Assembly: GCA_002363095.1 (NCBI GenBank)
Contig: DEWC01000042.1
Span: 16,265-30,504, forward strand
DNA from: Ruminococcaceae bacterium UBA3220
GTDB taxonomy: Bacteria; Bacillota; Clostridia; Oscillospirales; Acutalibacteraceae
Direction of reading: 5' to 3'
Length of the DNA stretch: 14,240 bases
This document shows positions 8,129 through 14,240 of the stretch, piece after piece; positions within the stretch are counted from its first letter, which is position 1, and every line of letters begins with the position of its first letter. The translations under genes and the position numbers were made by a program. The notes beneath the pieces are model-generated. The model was not told the DNA's origin. It ran no database searches and saw only the letters and a program-made list of their open reading frames with translations.

Positions 8129-8704
8129 ATGAAAACAATTAAAGACAAATACTTGGTAGTAGGCGCTGATTTTGCCGGTTATCCTCTTAAAGAAGCAGTA
8201 TGCGAACATCTTCGCAAAAAAGGTTGGAAGATAACCGATTTAGGCGTTACGGCGGACAGCGACCCCGATAAAGATACCGACCTTATGTTCCATAGAATAG
8301 GACTTCGTGTCGGTGCAGAAATATCGGAAGGCAATTTTGAAAGAGCGCTTCTTTTCTGCGGAACGGGTATGGGCATCCATATCGCCGCAAGCAAGTGCCC
8401 ACATGTTCATGCAGGTGTAGTTGAGAGTGTACCTGCTGCTCTTCGTGCTATCACGGGTAACGGTGTAAATGTACTTGCGATGGGTGCTTTCTATGTGGCT
8501 CCCCAAATGGGCTGCGATATAGCCGACGCTTATCTCGGTGCAGAACTCGGAAGCGGTTATGAATGGTGGCATAATTTCTATGAGTTCCATAAACTTGCCG
8601 TTGACGAACTTGAAGCATTTGATTATGAGGAATACAAGAAAAACGGATTTAAAGTAAATAAACTTGGCGATTATCCGCTTAAACTTGAAACAAAACCGGA
8701 ATAA
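8129..8704 (+). CDS. RpiB/LacAB-family sugar-phosphate isomerase with altered active site
   Basis: A 191-residue cytoplasmic protein; ordinary RpiB is about 150, and the surplus is a C-terminal extension from about residue 150 with GYEWWHNFYEFH. The family core is clear: VGADFAGYPLK near the start, the FCGTGMGIHIAA loop with the catalytic Cys77 and Thr79, and GNGVNVLAMG. Two positions deviate. The usual D-H-A-G is DFAG (Phe15 for His), and the His of R-x-H-N (His99 in E. coli RpiB, linked to sugar ring opening) is Gly110. It therefore probably interconverts an aldose and ketose phosphate other than ribose 5-phosphate, perhaps one that is already open-chain or a tetrose, as reported for erythrulose-phosphate isomerases of this family. 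With the downstream kinase and aldolase it fits a ketose-bisphosphate route. Family is firm; substrate is unknown. Confidence 0.85.
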   Translation: MKTIKDKYLVVGADFAGYPLKEAVCEHLRKKGWKITDLGVTADSDPDKDTDLMFHRIGLRVGAEISEGNFERALLFCGTGMGIHIAASKCPHVHAGVVESVPAALRAITGNGVNVLAMGAFYVAPQMGCDIADAYLGAELGSGYEWWHNFYEFHKLAVDELEAFDYEEYKKNGFKVNKLGDYPLKLETKPE

Positions 8705-8705
8705 A

Positions 8706-10256
8706 ATGAACAAAAAAATTAGTAATTCGATTATTTATAATGTCTATCCGACTTCATTTTACGACAGCAACGGAGACGGTATAGGCGACCTGAAAGGTAT
8801 AACTGAAAAACTTGAATATATAAAACAGTTTGCCGATATCGTATGGATAAATCCCATATATAAATCTCCTTTTCGCGACGGCGGATACGATATAGAGGAC
8901 TATTATGCTATTGACGAAAAGTTCGGTACTATGGACGATGTGAAAGCACTAATCAAGAAGGCACATTCCCTCGGATTAAAGGTGCTCTTTGACCTTGTTG
9001 TCGGGCATACATCCGATAAACACAAATGGTTTATCGAATCTCAAAAATACGAGCGTAACGAATATAGTGATTATTATATTTGGACCGACGAAGTGTTTGT
9101 CTCCTGCCCGTATAAGCATATGACGGGTATGTCGGAACGCGAAGGCAACTATCTTGTCAATTTTTTCTCATTTCAACCGGCGCTTAATTTCGGGTTTGCA
9201 AAAAAGAAATATGACTGGCAAAATCTTTATACCGACAAGGCTTGTGAAAAAGTTCATGACGAAGTTATAAAAATCTGCAAATACTATCTTGCGCTCGGTG
9301 TTGACGGCTTCAGGGTCGATCTTGCAAGCAGTATCGTAAAGGACGATGTAAACGGAGAGTGTTCCTGTAAGGTATGGCGCAAGATTTTCAGTGAGGTAAG
9401 GAAAGAATATAAAGACGCCATTTTCCTTTCGGAATGGGGAGAGCCGAAATACGCCGTTACAAACGGCGACTTTGATATCGACTTCCTGACCCATAGCTAT
9501 AACGACGGTTATAACAATCTTTTCAGAAAAGAGCCCGGGACAAATGCTTTCAAAAGCGATGGTAACAGTTTCTTTCGTAAAGAGGGGAAAGGAGAAGCGG
9601 ATACCTTCTTTGATTATTTCCTTGATAACCTTCAAAAAACAAAAGATAAAGGTTATATATCTGTTCCGAGCGGTAACCATGATCTGCCGAGAATATCAAT
9701 AGGTAGAACAAGTGATGAACTTAAAACCGTTTTTGCCTTTATTCTTGCTCTTCCGAATATTCCGATGATATATTACGGCGACGAAATAGGAATGCCGTAT
9801 TCCTTCCTTAAAACAAAGGACGGCGGATATAACCGCACCGGCTCGAGAACGCCGATGCAGTGGTCGGCGGGCAAAAACGCGGGTTTCAGCGAAGCTGACA
9901 CGGATTTATACCTACCGGTAAATGAAAACTATACCGTAGTAAACTGCGAAGCGATGGAAAAAGACGAAAATTCGCTTATGAATTCTGTTAAAAAACTGGT
10001 TAAGACAAAGCGGGATTTTTTATCCGATTTTTCGCCTGAGTGCGATTTTGAGGTAATAAGTGAAACTTATCCGTTGATATTTACGAGAAAAACGAAAGAA
10101 AAACAGTTTTTCTGCGCTGTAAATCCATCAGGCGGTGAATATGAAGTCGCATTACCGATTAACGGCAAAATAATCGCTTGTGAAAATACAACAATAATCG
10201 ATAATACCGCAAAATTGAAAGGATTATCATATTGTTGGCTCATTTCCGATTTATGA
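8706..10256 (+). CDS. GH13 alpha-glucosidase-type enzyme, intracellular
   Basis: A 516-residue enzyme from the ATG at 8706, one base after the isomerase stop; the longer open frame from 8664 would overlap that gene and starts before the conserved fold. It opens with SIIYNVYPTSFYDSNGDG, the usual GH13 start with a calcium-type loop. Conserved regions in order: DLVVGHTSD (His101), GVDGFRVD with nucleophile Asp205, FLSEWGEP with the likely acid Glu243, and GNHDLPR with Asp326. QPALNFGF and RTPMQWSAGKNAGFS, near the C-terminal third, are typical of exo-acting alpha-glucosidase/oligo-1,6-glucosidase relatives. The end is a short C-terminal beta domain. No signal peptide is present, so it should hydrolyse imported alpha-glucosides or small maltose-type sugars. 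The Gly in VVGH replaces the common Asn. Exact linkage preference is uncertain. Confidence 0.9.
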   Translation: MNKKISNSIIYNVYPTSFYDSNGDGIGDLKGITEKLEYIKQFADIVWINPIYKSPFRDGGYDIEDYYAIDEKFGTMDDVKALIKKAHSLGLKVLFDLVVGHTSDKHKWFIESQKYERNEYSDYYIWTDEVFVSCPYKHMTGMSEREGNYLVNFFSFQPALNFGFAKKKYDWQNLYTDKACEKVHDEVIKICKYYLALGVDGFRVDLASSIVKDDVNGECSCKVWRKIFSEVRKEYKDAIFLSEWGEPKYAVTNGDFDIDFLTHSYNDGYNNLFRKEPGTNAFKSDGNSFFRKEGKGEADTFFDYFLDNLQKTKDKGYISVPSGNHDLPRISIGRTSDELKTVFAFILALPNIPMIYYGDEIGMPYSFLKTKDGGYNRTGSRTPMQWSAGKNAGFSEADTDLYLPVNENYTVVNCEAMEKDENSLMNSVKKLVKTKRDFLSDFSPECDFEVISETYPLIFTRKTKEKQFFCAVNPSGGEYEVALPINGKIIACENTTIIDNTAKLKGLSYCWLISDL

Positions 10257-10261
10257 TGTAA

Positions 10262-10267
10262 AAGGAG
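10262..10267 (+). promoter_or_regulatory. Ribosome binding site that decides the PIG-L start
   Basis: AAGGAG at 10262-10267 is 8 bases before the ATG at 10276 but only 2 before the in-frame ATG at 10270. The second ATG is chosen, removing two residues. Confidence 0.75.
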
Positions 10268-10275
10268 TTATGAAT

Positions 10276-11001
10276 ATGAACATACTTGCAATTGGGTGCC
10301 ATCCCGATGATGTTGAAATTGCCTGCGCGGGAACTCTCGCCAAGTGCGTTAAGCGAGGGGACAAGGTCATAGTCTGCCATGTTTCCAACGGCAATTTAGG
10401 TCACGTTGTGATACCGCCCGACGAACTTGCCGTCATGCGCAAAGGCGAGGCGAAAAAGGCGGGCAGTCTTGCCGGTATTGAGGTTATTTGTGCCGATTTC
10501 GGCGACCTTGATATCTATGATAACAATAAGCAGTCGAGAGAGCGGATAATCGATGTTATTCGCTATGCACAGCCCGATGTTATAATCACCCATAACCCCG
10601 ATGACTATATGCCCGACCATACGGCAGTTTCTCGCCTTGTGTTCGACGCTTCCTTTGCGGCAACGCTCCCGAACTATACCGACTATCCGCATAAATTCAG
10701 CAATGTAGAGGGACCACCTGCAAAACTTGTCCCGATTTATTATATGGATACTCTTGCCGGTGTAAACTTCGTGCCGGACGAGTTTGTTGATATAACAGAT
10801 GAAATAGACCTTAAAATGCAAATGCTCGAATGTCATGAGAGCCAACTTGTTTGGATGCGAGAGCATGATGGGATAGATTTTGCCGATATGGTAAAGACCT
10901 GTTCAAAATATAGAGGCTACCAGTGCGGTGCTGAATATGCCGAGGGATTCAGAGTTTGCAAAACCTATCTTAAAGGAACAACAAAACGGTTACTGCCGTG
11001 A
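10276..11001 (+). CDS. PIG-L/LmbE-family N-deacetylase
   Basis: A 241-residue zinc-dependent deacetylase. The metal site is visible as CHPDDVE (His9, Asp12) and as MPDHTAV (Asp114, His115) in the middle of the protein, preceded by THNPDD. Known members remove the acetyl group from N-acetylglucosamine units in glycolipids, mycothiol or bacillithiol precursors, or chitin-type sugars; others act on different N-acyl sugars. It is soluble and lacks a signal peptide. The next gene, 20 bases on, is NagB-like. Deacetylation followed by deamination/isomerisation is the normal order in amino-sugar breakdown, although there the deacetylase is usually NagA/AgaA rather than PIG-L. Bacteroidota carry fused NagB-LmbE proteins, which supports a working partnership here. 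Its substrate is likely an N-acetyl-hexosamine derivative, by inference. Confidence 0.88.
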   Translation: MNILAIGCHPDDVEIACAGTLAKCVKRGDKVIVCHVSNGNLGHVVIPPDELAVMRKGEAKKAGSLAGIEVICADFGDLDIYDNNKQSRERIIDVIRYAQPDVIITHNPDDYMPDHTAVSRLVFDASFAATLPNYTDYPHKFSNVEGPPAKLVPIYYMDTLAGVNFVPDEFVDITDEIDLKMQMLECHESQLVWMREHDGIDFADMVKTCSKYRGYQCGAEYAEGFRVCKTYLKGTTKRLLP

Positions 11002-11021
11002 AATAAAAGAGGTAATTAAAA

Positions 11022-11957
11022 ATGGATTTTATGTCAACTGTCAAAGGATCACTCCTTGAAGATTTCTATCCCGAGGGGTGGGATATGAAAAAAATCGACG
11101 AATGCTGTGAAAAGGGAACGGCAAGGGAAGATTTCTGGAACAAGGATTTTTGCCCTATCGCTTGTGAAAGTATAAACGATTTCGATACGTTTATGGGTCA
11201 TGAGATTGCATTGCAAATCAAACAGACAAGAGAAAACAACCAAAAACTTGCCATAATTCTCCCGGTAGGTCCAATGGGTATGTATAAATGGGCAGCATAT
11301 TTTCTCAATGAGTGGAATGTAGCTTGCGACCATGTTACAACATTCAATATGGACGAATGGGCTGACGGCGACGGTAATACCTTATCAAACGATAACCCTG
11401 CTTCTTTTGAATACAGTATGAAAGAGGCGTTTTTCGGAAAACTCAAAAACACTATCCCTGAAAATCAGCGCAATTTTGCTACTAAAACCAATCTTCCGAC
11501 CTACCCCGAAAAGATAGCAAAGCTTAAAGCCGAAGGAGCAAAACTCGTTCTTGTCTACGGTATCGGCAGAATGTGCCATATTGCATTCTGGGAGCCTCAC
11601 TTTGCTACAGATTATAAGAATGTAGAAGAGTGGAAGAATGCACCGTATAGACTCGGTGCAAAACTTCATCCGCTAACTATCGAGCAAAATGCTATTACAA
11701 GTTTCAAGTCGAGAACAACACTTGTTCCTTGCCGTGCAAACACGATAGGTCCGGCACTTTTCTTGCAGGCGGATTATGCTATCGGCGGAGCCGACGGCGC
11801 TTTGGGCAGAGGAATGGGCTGGCAGGGTATGAGTTTCCTGACAACCCTGCACTACGGACCCGATATGCACATAACATCCACCTTTATCCCGACAATGCCG
11901 GGCAAACTGTTCTATCTTAAAGAGCTTGCAGGTCCGCTTGTCGCCGAGTGCAACTGA
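11022..11957 (+). CDS. NagB-like (glucosamine-6-phosphate isomerase superfamily) protein, non-canonical active site
   Basis: A 311-residue protein, longer than NagB (about 266 in E. coli), with an N-terminal extension of about 40 residues. The fold is shown by TFNMDEWAD (Asp111, matching catalytic Asp72 of E. coli NagB) and GIGRMCHIAFWEP. In the latter, His186 and Glu191 match His143 and Glu148 with exact spacing, but the residue in place of Asp141 is Met184; Gly and Asn of the canonical GxxDGHIAFNEP are also changed, to Cys185 and Trp190. The phosphate-loop end of NagB is also not obvious. It may act on an unusual amino sugar or non-phosphorylated substrate, or catalyse isomerisation without deamination. 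The AAGAGG site at 11007-11012 gives 9-base spacing. It sits between the deacetylase and the sugar kinase, a place that fits a deaminase or isomerase step. Superfamily is firm; reaction is unknown. Confidence 0.8.
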   Translation: MDFMSTVKGSLLEDFYPEGWDMKKIDECCEKGTAREDFWNKDFCPIACESINDFDTFMGHEIALQIKQTRENNQKLAIILPVGPMGMYKWAAYFLNEWNVACDHVTTFNMDEWADGDGNTLSNDNPASFEYSMKEAFFGKLKNTIPENQRNFATKTNLPTYPEKIAKLKAEGAKLVLVYGIGRMCHIAFWEPHFATDYKNVEEWKNAPYRLGAKLHPLTIEQNAITSFKSRTTLVPCRANTIGPALFLQADYAIGGADGALGRGMGWQGMSFLTTLHYGPDMHITSTFIPTMPGKLFYLKELAGPLVAECN

Positions 11958-11958
11958 T

Positions 11959-12933
11959 ATGAAAAACAATCATATCGCTGTTGCAGGCAGTATCTTGGTC
12001 GATGAGATAAACGCCGTTTGTGCATATCCGAAGGAAGGCGAACTTACTAAGATCATTTCGGTTTCAAAAGCGGTCGGAGGGTGCGTTCCGAATGTTGCCG
12101 TTGACCTTAAAAAAATAATGCCGGAACTTAAAGTTTCGGCACTTGGAAAAATAGGCGATGACGAAAATGGCATTTTTGTCAAAGGTGTACTAAGAAACAG
12201 CGGCGTTAATACCGATATGCTTGTATCCTCAAAGGATAAGACGAGTTTTACGCAGGTAATAAGCGTTTCGGGCGGACAAAGGACATTTTTCACATATCCA
12301 GGCGCCTCCGCCGGCTTTGGATATGACGATATCGACCTTGATGACATTGACGCCGATATACTTCATCTTGGATATTTTTTGCTTCTTCAAAAAATAGATG
12401 GCGGAGACGGGCTTATAATCCTAAAAAAAGCAAAGCAAAAGGGAATAGAAACATCTATCGACCTTGTAAGCGAGAATTCCGACAGGTATAAATGCGTTTT
12501 GCCCTGCCTGCCCTTTACCGATTATCTTATCATAAACGAACTTGAAGCAGGCAGACTGACAGGACTTTCACCCGACATAAAAAACATCCCCGAAATTGCC
12601 GAAAAACTGCTCAAACTCGGGGTGAACCAAAAGGTTATTATCCATTTTCCCGAAGGCTCTGTTTGTGCCGATAAAAGCGGAGAAATAACAACGCTTGGAA
12701 GTTATAAATTGCCTGACGGTTACATAAAAGGCACCACAGGTGCCGGCGACGCTTTTTGTGCCGGTTGCCTTATCGGGATAAACAGCGGACTAAACGACGG
12801 GAAGATACTCGAATACGGCACCCTTTGCGCCGCTATGGCGCTTTCAAGTGAGGACGCCGTCAGCGGAATGACGGACATAAATACCGCTTATGATAAATGC
12901 CACGATTTTGAAAGGAATAAACTATGCTTGTAA
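11959..12933 (+). CDS. PfkB-family carbohydrate kinase
   Basis: A 324-residue cytoplasmic ribokinase/PfkB-family kinase that would transfer phosphate from ATP to a sugar or sugar phosphate. The N-terminal signature is AVGGCVPNVA (Gly40, Gly41, Asn45), and the C-terminal signature is GTTGAGDAF with catalytic Asp264 and the anion-hole glycines; Gly258 stands where Asp is common in DTTGAGD. The start is the ATG at 11959, one base after the previous stop. The longer frame from 11926 overlaps the NagB-like gene and adds residues outside the fold. The near overlap and absence of a clear Shine-Dalgarno site point to translational coupling with the NagB-like gene. Given the aldolase downstream, a 1-phosphofructokinase or tagatose-6-phosphate kinase type of reaction, making a ketose bisphosphate, is the natural guess. 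Substrate is inference. Confidence 0.9.
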   Translation: MKNNHIAVAGSILVDEINAVCAYPKEGELTKIISVSKAVGGCVPNVAVDLKKIMPELKVSALGKIGDDENGIFVKGVLRNSGVNTDMLVSSKDKTSFTQVISVSGGQRTFFTYPGASAGFGYDDIDLDDIDADILHLGYFLLLQKIDGGDGLIILKKAKQKGIETSIDLVSENSDRYKCVLPCLPFTDYLIINELEAGRLTGLSPDIKNIPEIAEKLLKLGVNQKVIIHFPEGSVCADKSGEITTLGSYKLPDGYIKGTTGAGDAFCAGCLIGINSGLNDGKILEYGTLCAAMALSSEDAVSGMTDINTAYDKCHDFERNKLCL

Positions 12934-12948
12934 GACTTGATTTACAAG
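12927..12948 (+). other. Seven-base inverted repeat at the end of the kinase gene
   Basis: CTTGTAA at 12927-12933 (which contains the kinase stop codon) and its exact complement TTACAAG at 12942-12948 flank an 8-base loop, followed by TTTTC. The stem is AT-rich, so it would be a weak terminator at best. It could instead modulate expression of the AEC transporter, whose start lies 13 bases further on. Confidence 0.3.
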
Positions 12949-12961
12949 TTTTCAAAATACT

Positions 12962-13897
12962 ATGAATATAATTGTGCCGACTCTTAATCAAATTGCTTTT
13001 CTGTTAGGATTTATTGCGATAGGATACATAATAAAAAAACTCGGATTAGTTCCTAAAAACTCGGCTGAAACTTTATCAAAACTTGAAAATATAGTATTTA
13101 TACCGGCATTAGTTATGGGAACTTTTATCGAGAATTTTACCGTAGAAAAAATCCAAACAGCATGGAAACTAATTGTTTTCAGTTTTTTAATTGCTTTTAT
13201 TGCAATACCGTTGGCAATAATTACATCCAAAATAGTAACAAAGGATAAATACATTCAAAACATTTACACTTACGGATTATCATTCTCAAATTTTGGATTT
13301 ATGGGGAACGCAGTTGTAAGCAGTTTGTTCCCCGATATATTTCTTGAGTATTTGATATTCACCCTGCCTTTGTGGACTCTTATTTATATATGGGGAGTTC
13401 CACAATTACTGATTACCGACCCTAATAAAACGCAATCATTAAAAGACAATTTGAAATCGTTTGTTAACCCGATGTTTATAGGTATGGTAATCGGTATTAT
13501 AATCGGGCTTTCAAATATCAAGCTTCCAACTTTTTTAACAAGTATAATCAATGTTTCGGGACAGTGTATGTCCCCGGTCGCAATGCTGCTTACCGGTATG
13601 GTGGTTGCTGCGGTGCCGCTTAAAAAGATTTTTTCAGACTATAAAACTTATATTATTTCCTTGATCAGGTTGCTTGTTTTTCCGTTGATTTTTATTGCTT
13701 TAGCGCACTTTATAAAAATGCCTGAAACAATATATCTTTGTGCCCTTTGTTCGCTTTCAATGCCTTTGGGGCTTAATACAATTGTTATTCCAAGTGCATA
13801 CGGAAAGGATACAACGGTGGCATCGGGAATAACTCTTATTTCACATATAATGTCTTGCATTACAATTCCTTTAATTTTTATGTTTTCAGGGTTGTAA
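12962..13897 (+). CDS. AEC-family (auxin efflux carrier-like) transporter
   Basis: A 311-residue membrane protein with about ten hydrophobic segments and very short loops, the usual size for bacterial AEC carriers. The family's two discontinuous membrane elements are seen as FSNFGFMGNAVV (Asn110 to Asn116), ending the first half, and MPLGLNTIVIPSAYGKD (Pro268, Asn272) in the second half, followed by ASGITLISHIMS and IPL. Bacterial members move small organic anions such as malate or malonate; most are uncharacterised. Here it could export an acidic end product or import an acidic sugar derivative. No Shine-Dalgarno sequence is visible before the ATG at 12962, unlike almost all neighbours, and the next in-frame ATG is more than 50 codons on. 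By eye the gene looks more AT-rich than the enzymes around it, partly due to its hydrophobic content. Confidence 0.85.
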   Translation: MNIIVPTLNQIAFLLGFIAIGYIIKKLGLVPKNSAETLSKLENIVFIPALVMGTFIENFTVEKIQTAWKLIVFSFLIAFIAIPLAIITSKIVTKDKYIQNIYTYGLSFSNFGFMGNAVVSSLFPDIFLEYLIFTLPLWTLIYIWGVPQLLITDPNKTQSLKDNLKSFVNPMFIGMVIGIIIGLSNIKLPTFLTSIINVSGQCMSPVAMLLTGMVVAAVPLKKIFSDYKTYIISLIRLLVFPLIFIALAHFIKMPETIYLCALCSLSMPLGLNTIVIPSAYGKDTTVASGITLISHIMSCITIPLIFMFSGL

Positions 13898-13920
13898 AAT
13901 CTAAAGAACAAATATATATT
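13892..13920 (+). promoter_or_regulatory. Candidate sigma-A-type promoter for the aldolase gene
   Basis: TTGTAA at 13892-13897 (overlapping the AEC stop codon) and TATATT at 13915-13920 are separated by 17 bases, the ideal spacing. They match TTGACA at four of six and TATAAT at five of six positions. The region is AT-rich, so chance matches are likely, but it is the best pair I found in the intergenic DNA. Confidence 0.4.
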
Positions 13921-13922
13921 TT

Positions 13923-13932
13923 CTTTGCAAAG
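13923..13932 (+). promoter_or_regulatory. Ten-base perfect palindrome over the expected transcription start
   Basis: CTTTGCAAAG is a perfect 10-base palindrome lying just after the candidate -10 box and touching the AAAGGAAG ribosome binding site (13929-13936). Its place would suit a repressor operator. No regulator gene is in view, so this is speculative. Confidence 0.25.
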
Positions 13933-13943
13933 GAAGAATAAAA

Positions 13944-14240
13944 ATGTTAGTAAATTTAAACGAAGTACTTAAAAAGGCACAAAAAGAACATTATGCCGTA
14001 GGGTTGTTTAATACTACCGATACAGATATGTTAGAGGCGGCTATATCAGCCGCCGAAGAACTCAATTCGCCTATAATCATAGGCACCGCCGAGGTGCTTT
14101 TGCCCTACGGTGAGTTAAAACTCATCGCCCCCTCAATAATAGCGGCTGCTAAAAGAGCAAGTGTTCCCGTAGTGGTTCATTACGACCACGGCCTTACATT
14201 TGAGCGTTGTATGGAGGCTCTTAAACTTGGATTTTCCAGC
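13944..14240 (+). CDS. Class II ketose-bisphosphate aldolase, N-terminal part (3' end outside window)
   Basis: The first 99 codons are seen and the frame is still open at the window end. It starts like class II fructose/tagatose-bisphosphate aldolases: LNEVLKKAQKEHYAVGLFN, then a helix with EAAISAAEELNSPIIIG, and VPVVVHYDHG at residues 74-83. In that last motif Asp81 matches the catalytic base and His82 the first zinc ligand of E. coli Fba (Asp109 and His110); the usual H-L-D-H-G is H-Y-D-H-G. The enzyme would split a ketose 1,6-bisphosphate into dihydroxyacetone phosphate and an aldehyde, using the product of the PfkB kinase. The early length fits the shorter GatY/KbaY/Bacillus-type group rather than E. 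coli Fba. It has a good AAGGAAG site and perhaps its own promoter. Specificity cannot be read from this part. Confidence 0.88.
   Translation, partial: MLVNLNEVLKKAQKEHYAVGLFNTTDTDMLEAAISAAEELNSPIIIGTAEVLLPYGELKLIAPSIIAAAKRASVPVVVHYDHGLTFERCMEALKLGFSS

Noticed and set aside
8129..8704. Ordinary ribose-5-phosphate isomerase B
   Set aside because: Two typical histidine positions are Phe and Gly and the protein is about 40 residues longer, so the housekeeping assignment is not supported.
8240..8713. 157-codon open frame on the minus strand opposite the isomerase gene
   Set aside because: It lies wholly antisense to a well-supported RpiB-family gene, has no recognisable motif and no ribosome binding site, and its composition is that of a mirrored coding strand.
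9168..9680. 170-codon minus-strand open frame inside the GH13 gene
   Set aside because: It is antisense to catalytic regions II to IV of GH13 and shows no family feature; it is a shadow frame.
10396..10866. 156-codon minus-strand open frame inside the PIG-L gene
   Set aside because: It overlaps the conserved deacetylase completely and has no independent support.

Overview
The window looks like part of a carbohydrate-use locus from an anaerobic, gut-type member of the Clostridia (Bacillota). This rests on three things: moderately AT-rich coding DNA, frequent GGAGG-type ribosome binding sites, and family content typical of fibre and glycan degraders (GH78 rhamnosidase, GH13 glucosidase, SGNH esterase, PIG-L deacetylase, PfkB kinase, class II aldolase). 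No marker gene fixes the taxon, so this is inference. All twelve genes lie on the + strand with short gaps (1 to 116 bases). There is no tRNA, rRNA, CRISPR array, insertion sequence or transcription regulator in the window, and no gene-free stretch longer than 300 bases.

Layout. Bases 1-528 are the C-terminal end of a glycoside hydrolase cut by the window edge. Bases 539-3919 encode a 1126-residue secreted protein made of six tandem copies of one module of about 170-190 residues, with no visible catalytic domain or cell-wall anchor. Bases 3940-6012 encode an intracellular GH78-type alpha-L-rhamnosidase. After the largest gap (6013-6128) come an MFS transporter resembling the organophosphate antiporter branch, an SGNH/GDSL hydrolase, an RpiB/LacAB-type sugar-phosphate isomerase with altered active-site residues, and a GH13 alpha-glucosidase-type enzyme. 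Then follow a PIG-L/LmbE N-deacetylase, a NagB-like protein lacking one catalytic aspartate, a PfkB sugar kinase, an AEC-family transporter, and the first 99 codons of a class II ketose-bisphosphate aldolase.

How they may work together (inference). The left half supplies sugars: extracellular binding or capture, uptake, and cytoplasmic removal of rhamnose-like, glucosyl and ester groups. The right half has the logic of an amino-sugar or tagatose-type route: N-deacetylation, deamination/isomerisation or aldose-ketose isomerisation, phosphorylation of a ketose phosphate by the PfkB kinase, and aldol cleavage into trioses. Both isomerase-like enzymes (RpiB-like and NagB-like) keep the family scaffold but have changed key residues, so the real substrate may be neither ribose 5-phosphate nor glucosamine 6-phosphate. 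That pairing, with the six-module secreted protein, is the most promising novelty here.

Three genes have two in-frame ATGs where ribosome binding site spacing favours the second: 539, 8129 and 10276. Two others (8706 and 11959) are trimmed to an ATG just after the upstream stop codon.
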